Source of the DNA: Candidatus Binatia bacterium
GTDB taxonomy: Bacteria > Eisenbacteria > RBG-16-71-46 > SZUA-252
Reading direction: 5' to 3'
NCBI GenBank assembly: GCA_035631035.1
Contig: DASQJL010000113.1
Location: 62,001-126,000, forward strand
DNA: 64,000 bases
Part shown: piece by piece, positions 8,289 to 16,423 of the stretch
Position numbering within the stretch: the stretch's first letter is position 1
Layout: every line of letters begins with the position of its first letter
Notes under the pieces: model-generated
What the model was told of the DNA's origin: nothing
The model's database searches: none
The model's input: only the letters and a program-made list of their open reading frames with translations
Translations under genes and position numbers: made by a program

Positions 8289-10169
8289 GTGCCGGCGCAT
8301 GGTCCCAGACGCCGGGACCGTTCGCAGCGCCAAGCGGCGCCGCGTCGCGCGGGAGAACCCTCGAGCCCGTGGCGGTTCGGCGCCCTGGCGGCCGCGCTCT
8401 TCGTCACCGTCCTGGCCGTCTACGCAGGCGCGTTCCGCCACGATTTCGTGCGATGGGACGACCCGACCTACGTGGGGGAGAACCCGCTCGTCCTCGGCCG
8501 ACAGGCGGGGCCGCTCCTGACCGCGGTCGTGGCTCGGAACTTCCATCCGGTGACGATGCTCTCGCTGGCGCTCAACGCATCACAGCCTCTGTCGCCGCGT
8601 CCGTTTCTGGTGACGAACGTTCTCCTGCACGCGCTGAACACGGGACTGGTCTTCTGGCTCGCGCTGCTCCTCCTTCGCCGGAGGGTGCTCCCCGCGTTCT
8701 TCGTCGCGCTTCTCTTTGCCGTCCATCCGATGCACGTCGAATCGGTGGCCTGGGTTTCCGAGCGCAAGGACGTGCTCTACTCGCTCTTCTTTCTCTCCGC
8801 GGCGATCGCCTACTGGAAGTACCTCGAAACGCGGCGCAGGGCCTGGATTGCCGTCACCTTCGGCCTTTTCCTGCTCTCCTGCTTTTCCAAGGCCGTTGCC
8901 GTCGTGTTCCCCGCGGTCATGGTCCTCCTCGACTATTGGAAGCGGCGGAACATCCTGGAGCGGCGCGCGCTGCTCGAGAAAGCCCCGTTTCTCGCGGCCT
9001 CCGTCCTCTTCGGTCTGATCGCGGTCGACGTGCAGGCGGGGGGTGACCTCCACGGGATCCTGAAACCGGTGGGCGAGCGGATGCGGGCCCTGCCCGCGAC
9101 GAATCCCTTCCCGCTCCTCCAGCGCGTGGCGTTTCCGGCCTATGGACATCTCCAGTATCTCGTGAAGCTGTTCGTCCCTCTCCGGCTCAGCGCGTTCTAT
9201 CGCTACCCCGCCTCGGTCGCGGAGTCCTCTCGACCGGAGTACGCTGCCGGAATCGTGGTGCTTCTGGCGACCGTCGCGGTGTTCCTCGTGAGCGTTCGCC
9301 GTTGGCGAATCGTCGCCTTCGGCCTGGGCTGGTACTTCGCGACCCTCCTGCCCGTGATGCAATGGCTCCCCGTGGGCGAGGCGATCATGGCGGATCGGTA
9401 CACCTACCTTCCCTATTTCGGTCTCTTCCTTATACTGGTCGCCGGCGTCGCCGCCGCGGCCGAGCGGCTCCCGGCACTCCGCGTTCCCCTGTGGTCGGTG
9501 TGCGGTCTCTTCGCGTTGTTCCTGATGGCGCGGACCCTGCACCAGGTGGAAACCTGGAAGGACACGGATGCCTTGTGGAGCAACGTGATCCGGAACGACC
9601 CGCGCGCCGACAAGGCCTACGCCGCCCGGGCGAACTTCCGCGGACGCGAGGGGCGGGTGGCCGAGGCGCTGAGCGATCTCCAGATCGCCCGAGGCCTGAA
9701 TCCACGGCGAGGCGAGGTCTACGAGGATCTTGGAAATGCGTACGGCTCGCTGGGACGGCCCGACTCCGCCGTCCTGTTCTTTGGAGAAGCGCTGCGCATC
9801 GACCCGACGCTGGGCCACACCTACTACAACCGCGCCATTGCGTACCTGCGTCTGGGCAGGCCCAGGGAAGCGTTGTCCGATCTCGCCCAGGCGGAATCGC
9901 TCATGCCCGGCGAGACCGCCTCACTCCACTTTCCGCGCGGCAATGCCTTCCTGAGCCTCGGCGACGACGTGCATGCGGTCGAAGAGTTCGGACGCGCCAT
10001 CGAGGCGCGCGAGGGAGGTGCCGATGCCTACGCCAACCGGGGCCTGGCCCGCTTGCGCCTCGGTGACAAAGACGGTGCCGGATCCGATTTCCGTGAAGCC
10101 CTTCGGATCGATCCCAACCACGCCGAAGCCCAAGCCCAGCTGCTGCGGCTGGCGCCGAAAGCGCCGTGA
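8289..10169 (+). CDS. TMTC-like polytopic membrane protein with C-terminal TPR repeats (copy 1)
   Basis: About 626 residues. The N-terminal two thirds hold roughly ten membrane segments and GT-C-like features: an acidic pair in the first loop (VRWDDPTYVGENPLV), NFHPVTMLSLALN, HPMHVESVAWVSERKDVLY and ADRYTYLPYFG. The last 200 residues are four or five TPR units. This architecture matches bacterial relatives of eukaryotic TMTC O-mannosyltransferases, so protein glycosylation using a lipid-linked sugar is plausible but unproven. A paralogue lies at 13428-15440 and shares all these motifs. The start is uncertain: GTG 8289 or TTG 8280, the latter overlapping the previous stop. Confidence 0.8.
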   Translation: MPAHGPRRRDRSQRQAAPRRAGEPSSPWRFGALAAALFVTVLAVYAGAFRHDFVRWDDPTYVGENPLVLGRQAGPLLTAVVARNFHPVTMLSLALNASQPLSPRPFLVTNVLLHALNTGLVFWLALLLLRRRVLPAFFVALLFAVHPMHVESVAWVSERKDVLYSLFFLSAAIAYWKYLETRRRAWIAVTFGLFLLSCFSKAVAVVFPAVMVLLDYWKRRNILERRALLEKAPFLAASVLFGLIAVDVQAGGDLHGILKPVGERMRALPATNPFPLLQRVAFPAYGHLQYLVKLFVPLRLSAFYRYPASVAESSRPEYAAGIVVLLATVAVFLVSVRRWRIVAFGLGWYFATLLPVMQWLPVGEAIMADRYTYLPYFGLFLILVAGVAAAAERLPALRVPLWSVCGLFALFLMARTLHQVETWKDTDALWSNVIRNDPRADKAYAARANFRGREGRVAEALSDLQIARGLNPRRGEVYEDLGNAYGSLGRPDSAVLFFGEALRIDPTLGHTYYNRAIAYLRLGRPREALSDLAQAESLMPGETASLHFPRGNAFLSLGDDVHAVEEFGRAIEAREGGADAYANRGLARLRLGDKDGAGSDFREALRIDPNHAEAQAQLLRLAPKAP

Positions 10170-10218
10170 GGCGCCGTCCATGGTCTGTCTCGTTCCCATC
10201 CCCACCCATGAGGAGGTC

Positions 10219-10704
10219 ATGATGCCGACGTTTCGACCGGTAACCGGTCTTCTGATGATGGTCGCCCTGTTCTTCGTCCTCGTCGCTCCGGCTCACGCCG
10301 AGATTTCGGGAGGTCTACGCGCCGGATTCAGCAGCAACCCGGATCAGGTGCTGGTAGGCGGGCAGCTCAACATGGACCCGGTGAGCGACCACGTGTACAT
10401 CGTGCCGAGCGCCGAAGCGGGATTCGGCGACGACGCCTTCACCCTCTCCTTCAACGGCGACGTCCAGTACCGGTTCGACGTGCGCGACTCCAAGGTCCGC
10501 CCTTATGCCGGAGGCGGCCTGACGCTGTACTACTTCAACCTGAGCAATGATTTCGGCGGTGGGAGCGACACCAATCTCGGCGTCACGATCCTGGGCGGCA
10601 TCTTTTTCGGAAGGGAGTCCGGCCATCCGATGTTCGCCGAAGCCAAGGCAGGGCTCACGGACAAAGTGCCGGACTGGAAGTTCATCTTTGGAATCAACTT
10701 CTAG
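10219..10704 (+). CDS. Small outer-membrane beta-barrel protein
   Basis: The 161-residue protein has a signal peptide ending APAHA (about residue 27). Alternating hydrophobic strands and Gly/Tyr turns follow, such as VQYRFDVRDSKVRPYAGGGLTLYY, ending in an aromatic C-terminal Phe (IFGINF). This is typical of OmpW/OMP_b-brl eight-stranded barrels. AGGAGG stands just before ATG 10219. It may share a transcript with the preceding membrane/TPR gene (49-bp gap). No ligand can be inferred. Confidence 0.75.
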   Translation: MMPTFRPVTGLLMMVALFFVLVAPAHAEISGGLRAGFSSNPDQVLVGGQLNMDPVSDHVYIVPSAEAGFGDDAFTLSFNGDVQYRFDVRDSKVRPYAGGGLTLYYFNLSNDFGGGSDTNLGVTILGGIFFGRESGHPMFAEAKAGLTDKVPDWKFIFGINF

Positions 10705-10726
10705 AACCGCAGGGCGCGCCATCCAC

Positions 10727-10755
10727 GAGCCGCGGCGGGTTCCCCGTCGCGGCTC
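10727..10755 (+). terminator. Hairpin between convergent genes
   Basis: GAGCCGCGGCGG pairs with CCGTCGCGGCTC over 12 bp (one G-U) around a 5-nt loop, starting 23 nt after the barrel stop. It has no clear T-run and overlaps the kinase stop codon, so it could act for the plus-strand gene only weakly. Confidence 0.4.
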
Positions 10756-13393
10756 AGCGTTTCGGAAGCCAGTTCACGAAGACCGTGGTGACGGGCGCGT
10801 CCACCGCGTCCATCGCCCGCCGGATCAGGAACCGCTGTCCGTCCGCGGATACGTCGAAGTAGTGCCCATTCGGATCGAGCTGATCCAAGGTGTAGCGGAA
10901 GAGCGGACGAGGCGTTCCCAGGGAGAGCGTCGGTCCCAGCGTGACGTCCACGGCCGTGATGAAACCGGTCGGCGCGACGTAGAAGATCTCGCGGCCGTCC
11001 GCGCGCCAGTGCGCGTCCCGGCCCCCCTGATTCGAGACCTGGAGCTTCCCGCCCGAGCCGTCCAGCGGCTGCATGTAGATCTCCCAGCGGCCCGATTCGT
11101 TCGAGCTGTAGCTGATCCAGTGCCCGTCCGGTGAGATCGCGGGCTCCACGTCGGCGGCCGGCCCGCTGATGAACGGATACGGCGCGCGTGATCCGTCCAG
11201 AGGGAACACCCAGACGTCCCAGGTCGTGGTTGGCTGCCGCGTGAGCCCGATCATGAACCGGCCGTCGCGGGACCAGCCGCAGATGCTGGCGCGGTTGGGA
11301 AGGCGGAACCGCAGCGACTCGGCTCCCGCCCCCGAGGCCAGCTTCATGTAGATCCCGGTAGGCGCGATCCGGTCCGATGTGAAGACGATGCGGGAGCCGT
11401 CCGGGGACCAGCACGGCGAAAAGTCGTTCCCGGGGTCGAACGTGAGGCGCGTGTTGACGTCGCGAGCGGGATCCACCACCCACACGTCGGCGTTGTCATC
11501 GCCGAAGCTGGAGGCGACGCGCCGTCCGTCAGGGGCGACCGACAAGCCGAAATAGTCGCCCGGAGCCCCGAAGGCCTGAAGCACCTTCCCGCTCCGATCG
11601 GCCCAGAGGAGCTTCATTTTCCGGCCGGCGGCCCCGCCCCGGAACACGAGCGTCGAGCGGGACGAGGAGAAGTCCGCGTTCGATCCCACGCCCCCTCCCA
11701 CCGCCACGTCGTCCACCACGGGGAACGGGTCGCCCGTGAACCGGAGCGCTCGCGTGTCGAAGGGCTGGGCCAGGAGCGAACGGTCCCGGGCGAACAGGAG
11801 ATAGCCGGGCGCCACGTACTCGATTCGTGAGAAGTTGCCGTGCGCCAGGGTTACCACCTTGCTCGATCGGATGTCGCCGACCTTGAGCGTGGTGGCGTCG
11901 GGACGGCTGGAGAGTCCCAGGAAGAGGAAATGGCGTCCGTCCGGAAGGAAGTGGGGCCATGCGCTGCCGACCTCGCCGTGGACGTGGTCGATCGTGGTGG
12001 CCGCGGTGGGAGTTCCCCCCCCCGCGCTCACCATCCGGATCGAGTCGGTGGGGCTCCCGTCGAAGAGAATGATCCCGTTTCGGTTCCACGTGCCGTCTCC
12101 CGCGCTCTGCGAGTCGCAGATCGTCTGGGGCGGCCCGCCCTGAACGACGATCTTGCGGAGCTTCGCTTCCTGCATGAATCCGAGATAGCGGCTGTCGGGA
12201 GACCAGAAGGGGCGCCGGGCGCCGTCGGTTCCGGCGAGCGGCTCCGCGGCCAGCGATCCCAGGGGACGGATCCAGATGCACGATCGCCCTGTCGAATCGG
12301 AGGCGTTGTACGCCACATAGCGGCCGTCGGGCGAGACCTTGGGCGTATCGTTGAGAATGATCCCTTTCGGCGTCGGCGCGAAGAAGCGGAGCGGCACGGG
12401 TTCGGGCGGGCGGTTCATCACGGTGAATCCGCCGAGAAGGAGCGCCGCGGCCAGCCCCGCGCCGGCCAGGGACCAGGCCAGCCGCTCGCGATGCTTCCGC
12501 CGCGCCGCGACGGGCGCGGGGATGCCCGCGCGCGAGCCCGCTTCGGCGGCCCACTTGAGATCGAGCAGCACGTCGCGCGCGGTCTGATAGCGGTCGTCCG
12601 GGTTCTTCTCCAGGCAGCGCAGGATGACGCGCTCCACCGCGGGCGGGATCACGTCGCGGATCGAGGAGATCGGCGCGGGGGTCTCGCGCAGGATCGCCGC
12701 GATCAGGCTGGCCTGGCTCTTCCCCTCGAACGCGCGCCGCCCCGACGCCATCTCGTAGAGCACCGAGCCGAACGAGAAGATGTCGCTCCGCGCGTCGGCC
12801 TCCGCCCCCTCGAGCTGCTCGGGAGCCATGTACTGAAACGTCCCGACGATCGTCCCCTCGGCGGTGAGCGGGCGGCTCATCGTCGGCGAGGAGAGGCTGC
12901 GGGGCGCCTCTTCCAGGCCGGTCATCCGCGCGAGCCCGAAATCGAGGAGCTTGGCTCCGCCCTTCGTGAGGACGATGTTCCCGGGCTTCAGGTCGCGATG
13001 GACCAGACCCTGGCGATGCGCGCGGTCGAGCGCGTCGGCGATCTCCATGCCGATCTTCGTGATCTCGGGCAGGGGCAGCGCGCCGCGCTGGAGACGGTCG
13101 GCCAGCGATTCCCCTTCGAGATACTCCATGATGAGGTAGTCCATCCCGTCCTGGTGCCCGACGTCGTAGAGCGTGCAGATGTGCGGGTGGTTGAGGCTCG
13201 AGATGATGCGCGCCTCGCGGTCGAAGCGCTGCCGCGTCTCGGGGCTGAGCGCGAGATCCCCCTGCAGCACCTTGATCGCCACCGTGCGCTCCAGCCGCGT
13301 GTCGCGGGCGCGGTAGACCTCGCCCATGCCGCCGCTGCCGATCAGGCCGCCGATCTCGTAGGCGCCGAGGCGTGTTCCCGGTGTGAGGTTCAT
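10754..13393 (-). CDS. Membrane Ser/Thr protein kinase with PD40 beta-propeller
   Basis: The product has 879 residues. The Hanks-type kinase domain (about 10-275) is complete: GSGGMGEVYRARD loop, Lys41, Glu60, HRDLKPGN with Asp134, DFG at 151 and MAPEQLEG. One membrane helix follows at about 312-333. The external part (about 345-879) contains repeated PDGRYVAY / SPDSRYLGF / SPDGSRIVF motifs of TolB-like PD40 propeller blades, probably a sensor that faces the periplasm. The kinase side would be cytoplasmic and phosphorylate unknown targets. This architecture is abundant in Acidobacteria and related uncultured phyla. A putative promoter element ends 9 nt before the ATG. Confidence 0.93.
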   Translation of the reverse strand: MNLTPGTRLGAYEIGGLIGSGGMGEVYRARDTRLERTVAIKVLQGDLALSPETRQRFDREARIISSLNHPHICTLYDVGHQDGMDYLIMEYLEGESLADRLQRGALPLPEITKIGMEIADALDRAHRQGLVHRDLKPGNIVLTKGGAKLLDFGLARMTGLEEAPRSLSSPTMSRPLTAEGTIVGTFQYMAPEQLEGAEADARSDIFSFGSVLYEMASGRRAFEGKSQASLIAAILRETPAPISSIRDVIPPAVERVILRCLEKNPDDRYQTARDVLLDLKWAAEAGSRAGIPAPVAARRKHRERLAWSLAGAGLAAALLLGGFTVMNRPPEPVPLRFFAPTPKGIILNDTPKVSPDGRYVAYNASDSTGRSCIWIRPLGSLAAEPLAGTDGARRPFWSPDSRYLGFMQEAKLRKIVVQGGPPQTICDSQSAGDGTWNRNGIILFDGSPTDSIRMVSAGGGTPTAATTIDHVHGEVGSAWPHFLPDGRHFLFLGLSSRPDATTLKVGDIRSSKVVTLAHGNFSRIEYVAPGYLLFARDRSLLAQPFDTRALRFTGDPFPVVDDVAVGGGVGSNADFSSSRSTLVFRGGAAGRKMKLLWADRSGKVLQAFGAPGDYFGLSVAPDGRRVASSFGDDNADVWVVDPARDVNTRLTFDPGNDFSPCWSPDGSRIVFTSDRIAPTGIYMKLASGAGAESLRFRLPNRASICGWSRDGRFMIGLTRQPTTTWDVWVFPLDGSRAPYPFISGPAADVEPAISPDGHWISYSSNESGRWEIYMQPLDGSGGKLQVSNQGGRDAHWRADGREIFYVAPTGFITAVDVTLGPTLSLGTPRPLFRYTLDQLDPNGHYFDVSADGQRFLIRRAMDAVDAPVTTVFVNWLPKR

Positions 13394-13402
13394 GCGCGGG
13401 AA

Positions 13403-13411
13403 ATTAGCACA
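13403..13411 (-). promoter_or_regulatory. Extended -10 element of the kinase gene
   Basis: On the minus strand TGTGCTAAT fits TG-n-GCTAAT and ends 9 nt before ATG 13393. It lies in the 34-bp gap after the previous gene, so the kinase may be transcribed from its own near-leaderless start. Confidence 0.4.
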
Positions 13412-13427
13412 ATGGGGGCGGCGATCA

Positions 13428-15440
13428 TCATCCGCCGAGCTTCTTCAGATAGGCGGGGTCGACGCGCAACCCGCGCCGCTCCGCCTCGCGCGCGTCGGCC
13501 AGCGCTCCCGCCTTGTCCCCCGCCCCCTCTTTCGCCGCGCTCCGGTAGAGGAAGTAGGCTGCCATCCGCGACTCGTCGGGGGGCGCCTGGCGGATCGTCT
13601 CGTCGAAGGTGGCGACGGCTTCGCCGTAGCGCCCGAGACGCGACAGCGCGAAGGCGATGGTCCCGAGCTGGAGGTAGTTGTCCGGACGCCCGGGCTGGAG
13701 CTCCACCGCGCGCCGGCTGTCGGGGATCGCCTTGTCGAACTGGCCCGACTGGACGTAGGCCAGGGAGCGGTTGGCGAACGCGTCGCGGTGGCGGGGGTCC
13801 AGCTCGATCGCGCGCGAGCAGTCGGCGATGGTTCCGGCGAGGTTTCCCATCTGAAGCTTCAGGGCGCCGCGGTTGTTCCAGGCGTCGGCGAAGTCGGGCT
13901 TCAAGGCGATGGCCCGGTCGAAGGCCACGAGCGACGAGTCGTTCCGTCCCATCGCCGCCAGCACGTTCCCCTTGTTCACCCACACCTTGGCCACGTTGGG
14001 GTTCAGCGCGATCGCCTGGTCGAAATCGGCGAGCGCCGCGTCGTAGCGCTTCCCCTCGTTGTAGTAGTAGAAGCCCCGGTTGTTGTAGGCGTCGGCGATC
14101 CGCCCCGGGTACTTGCCGATGGTGTCGTTCCAGAGCGTCTCGGCATTCTGCCACACGTCGGCGCGCTTGTAGGACGCGTACGCCGACACGGGAATTAGGG
14201 CCAGGACGATCGCGGCGACGGCCGCCCGCGCGGCGGGCGCGAGCCGCTCCCGGGGCTCGTCCAGCCACCACGCGAGCGCCACGAAGAGGCCCACGTAGGC
14301 CACGTACGTGTAGCGGTCCGCCATGACCGCGCCCCCGATCGAGAAGAACTGGAGGACCAGGAGGACGTTGATCAGGTAGAACGCGAATCCGAACAGAACG
14401 ACGCGGCTCCTCCGGAAGAGCCAGAGGAGCGCGGGGATCCCGAGCGCCGCGATGAACAGCGTCACGTAGTACTCGGGGCCGATCGCGCCGGGCGCGAGGC
14501 TCGGATAGGGATAGATGGCCGAGAGGCGCACCGGGACGAACAGCTTCACCACGTACATCACGAGTCCGTAGGCGGCGAAGAGCAGCTTCTGGAACGGCCC
14601 CCAGTGCTCGGTGATCGCGCCGCTCGACCTCTGGATCTGGAGCGTGACGACGCCGTCGATCAGCGCGACCAGGAAGAAGGGCGCCTTCTCCAGCCACACG
14701 CCGCGGGTGAAGCGGCGCTTCCGGAACCAGTCGATGGCGAGCAGCGTGAGCGGGAAGACGACCGCCGCGGGTTTCGAGGCGCAGGACAGCACGAACAGGA
14801 CGAGCGCCGCCGCCAGCCACGCCGGCCGCTTATGGTCCACATGGCGCAGATATGCGATCAATCCCGCCAGGTAGAAGAAGGCGTAGAGGACGTCCTTCCG
14901 CTCGGCCACCCACGCCACCGATTCCACGTGCATCGGGTGGATGCCGAACAGCGCGGCGGCGGCGAGCGGGGTCCAGCGCCGCCCCCGGGCGAGCGCCCGG
15001 ACGAAGAAGAAGACCAGGGCCGTGTTGGCCAGGTGCAGCAGCACGCTCGTCCAGTGGTAGGCCCTGGGGTCGAGCTTCGCCTCCTGGTAGTTCATCGCGA
15101 ACGACGCGATCGTCAGCGGATGCCAGTTCCCGGCGACCGGCGTCGTGAGGATCGCGCCGGCGTCGGGGTGCGACACCAGCGGATTCTCGGTCACGTAGAA
15201 GTTGTCGTCCCAGTCGGTGAACTGGTTGTCCAGAGCGGGCAGGTAGACGAGGAACGTGAGCGCCAGGATGCCGAGAAGCCAGGGGAGCCACGCGCGGTCG
15301 GCTCCGGGCGGGCGGCGATTGGCCGGGCGCTCCCCGCGACGATCGGGCGGGCGCTCCCCGCGGTCGGCGCCCGCGGGCGGCCCCGCGGAGGCCGCTCTTC
15401 GCGGCGGCGCTCCACCTCTCCGCTTCCGGGCGGGACTCAT
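13428..15440 (-). CDS. TMTC-like polytopic membrane protein with C-terminal TPR repeats (copy 2)
   Basis: This 670-residue protein is a paralogue of the one at 8289-10169. It has the same acidic loop motif (FTDWDDNFYVTENPLV), GNWHPLTIASFAMN, HPMHVESVAWVAERKDVLYA and ADRYTYVAYVGL. The first 45 residues are a basic, Pro-rich cytoplasmic tail. About ten membrane segments follow (about 50-440), then six TPR units (about 450-650). A role as a GT-C glycosyltransferase is likely. Its ATG overlaps the stop of the upstream GT2 gene by 4 nt (ATGA), so the two are translationally coupled. That pairing supports a shared pathway in which the GT2 enzyme supplies a polyprenyl-phosphate sugar donor. Confidence 0.85.
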   Translation of the reverse strand: MSPARKRRGGAPPRRAASAGPPAGADRGERPPDRRGERPANRRPPGADRAWLPWLLGILALTFLVYLPALDNQFTDWDDNFYVTENPLVSHPDAGAILTTPVAGNWHPLTIASFAMNYQEAKLDPRAYHWTSVLLHLANTALVFFFVRALARGRRWTPLAAAALFGIHPMHVESVAWVAERKDVLYAFFYLAGLIAYLRHVDHKRPAWLAAALVLFVLSCASKPAAVVFPLTLLAIDWFRKRRFTRGVWLEKAPFFLVALIDGVVTLQIQRSSGAITEHWGPFQKLLFAAYGLVMYVVKLFVPVRLSAIYPYPSLAPGAIGPEYYVTLFIAALGIPALLWLFRRSRVVLFGFAFYLINVLLVLQFFSIGGAVMADRYTYVAYVGLFVALAWWLDEPRERLAPAARAAVAAIVLALIPVSAYASYKRADVWQNAETLWNDTIGKYPGRIADAYNNRGFYYYNEGKRYDAALADFDQAIALNPNVAKVWVNKGNVLAAMGRNDSSLVAFDRAIALKPDFADAWNNRGALKLQMGNLAGTIADCSRAIELDPRHRDAFANRSLAYVQSGQFDKAIPDSRRAVELQPGRPDNYLQLGTIAFALSRLGRYGEAVATFDETIRQAPPDESRMAAYFLYRSAAKEGAGDKAGALADAREAERRGLRVDPAYLKKLGG

Positions 15441-16228
15441 GCCCTCGCGGGTTCCGCCTGGGTCCGCGCGCGGCCGCGCAGGGGCGGCGGGAAGTGGGCC
15501 GAGCGGGCGATCCCCCAGCGCGCCAGGGCGAATTCGATCGCCGTCCCGACGCAGCCGAAGCCGTATCGGATGCTCCGCGCGAAGTTGATCGACGAGGCGT
15601 CGGCGGCGTAGCGGGTGGGGCAGGAGACCTCGGCCACCAGGAAGCCGGCCCAGATCACCTGCGCCAGCATCTGGTTGTCGAAGACGAAATCGTCGGAGTT
15701 CCGATCCAGCGGCAGCGACTCGAGCACGCGGCGCGAGAAGGCGCGGTAGCCGCTGTGGTACTCGGAGAGCTTCGCCCCCATGAAGAGGTTGCCGACCAGC
15801 GTGAGGCCGCGATTGGCTACGTAGCGCCAGAGCGGCATCCCCCCCTTGAGCGCGTAGCCGCCCAGGATGCGCGAGGCCACCACGCAGTCGTAGAGCCCCG
15901 AACGGATCATGGCGACCATCGCGGGGATGAGCTTCGGGGTGTACTGGTAGTCGGGATGGACCATGATGACGATGTCGCCGCCCGCCTCCAGCGCCGCCCG
16001 GTAGCAGGTCTTCTGGTTCCCGCCGTAGCCCAGGTTCCGCTCATGCACCACCACCTGGACCCCGGGAAGGGCGCGGGCCACCGCCACCGTGGCGTCGCGG
16101 CTCCGATCGTCCACCACGATCACGAGATCCACGACCCCCTGGGCCATCACCTCCTCGTAGGTCTTCCGGAGGGTGGCTTCGGCGTTGTACGCGGGCATGA
16201 CGACGACGACCTTGGAGGCGGGGGGCAC
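15437..16228 (-). CDS. Family 2 glycosyltransferase (DPM1-like)
   Basis: The 263-residue GT-A enzyme carries VVVVMPAYNAEATL at the start, the nucleotide-binding VVDDRSRDAT, HPDYQYTPKLIPAMV and the acceptor-side SGYRAFSRRVLESLPL. It resembles polyprenyl-phosphate mannosyl/glucosyl transferases that load a sugar onto undecaprenyl phosphate at the cytoplasmic face. No membrane helix is obvious. The first codon is GTG. The gene is the first of a two-gene unit and overlaps the TMTC-like membrane protein by 4 nt, which supports a donor-synthase and transferase partnership. Confidence 0.9.
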   Translation of the reverse strand: MPPASKVVVVMPAYNAEATLRKTYEEVMAQGVVDLVIVVDDRSRDATVAVARALPGVQVVVHERNLGYGGNQKTCYRAALEAGGDIVIMVHPDYQYTPKLIPAMVAMIRSGLYDCVVASRILGGYALKGGMPLWRYVANRGLTLVGNLFMGAKLSEYHSGYRAFSRRVLESLPLDRNSDDFVFDNQMLAQVIWAGFLVAEVSCPTRYAADASSINFARSIRYGFGCVGTAIEFALARWGIARSAHFPPPLRGRARTQAEPARA

Positions 16229-16326
16229 GGGGGGAAGAGTAACGTGTTTGGGCCGTGCTCGCCACCGGGCGCCGGGCGCCCCGGGGGGGCCGCGCCGCGC
16301 CGCGGTGAAAAATTATTTGCCGATGC

Positions 16327-16356
16327 TTGACGCCGGCAAATCCGGGGGCGCAAAAT
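16327..16356 (+). promoter_or_regulatory. Possible promoter of the Gly-rich lipoprotein
   Basis: TTGACG (16327-16332), an 18-nt spacer and CAAAAT (16351-16356) resemble a sigma-70 promoter. The transcript would have a leader of about 60 nt. Confidence 0.3.
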
Positions 16357-16402
16357 TCTCGGGCCGGCAACACCTTGGCGCTACCGCTTCCCTCGGGAAG
16401 CT

Positions 16403-16416
16403 TTCGATAAATCGAA
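16403..16416. repeat. Short inverted repeat before the lipoprotein start
   Basis: TTCGAT-AA-ATCGAA, 8 to 21 nt before ATG 16424, is a perfect 6-bp dyad. It may be an operator or, read as GATAAA, a -10 element. Confidence 0.3.
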
Positions 16417-16423
16417 GGTTCCT

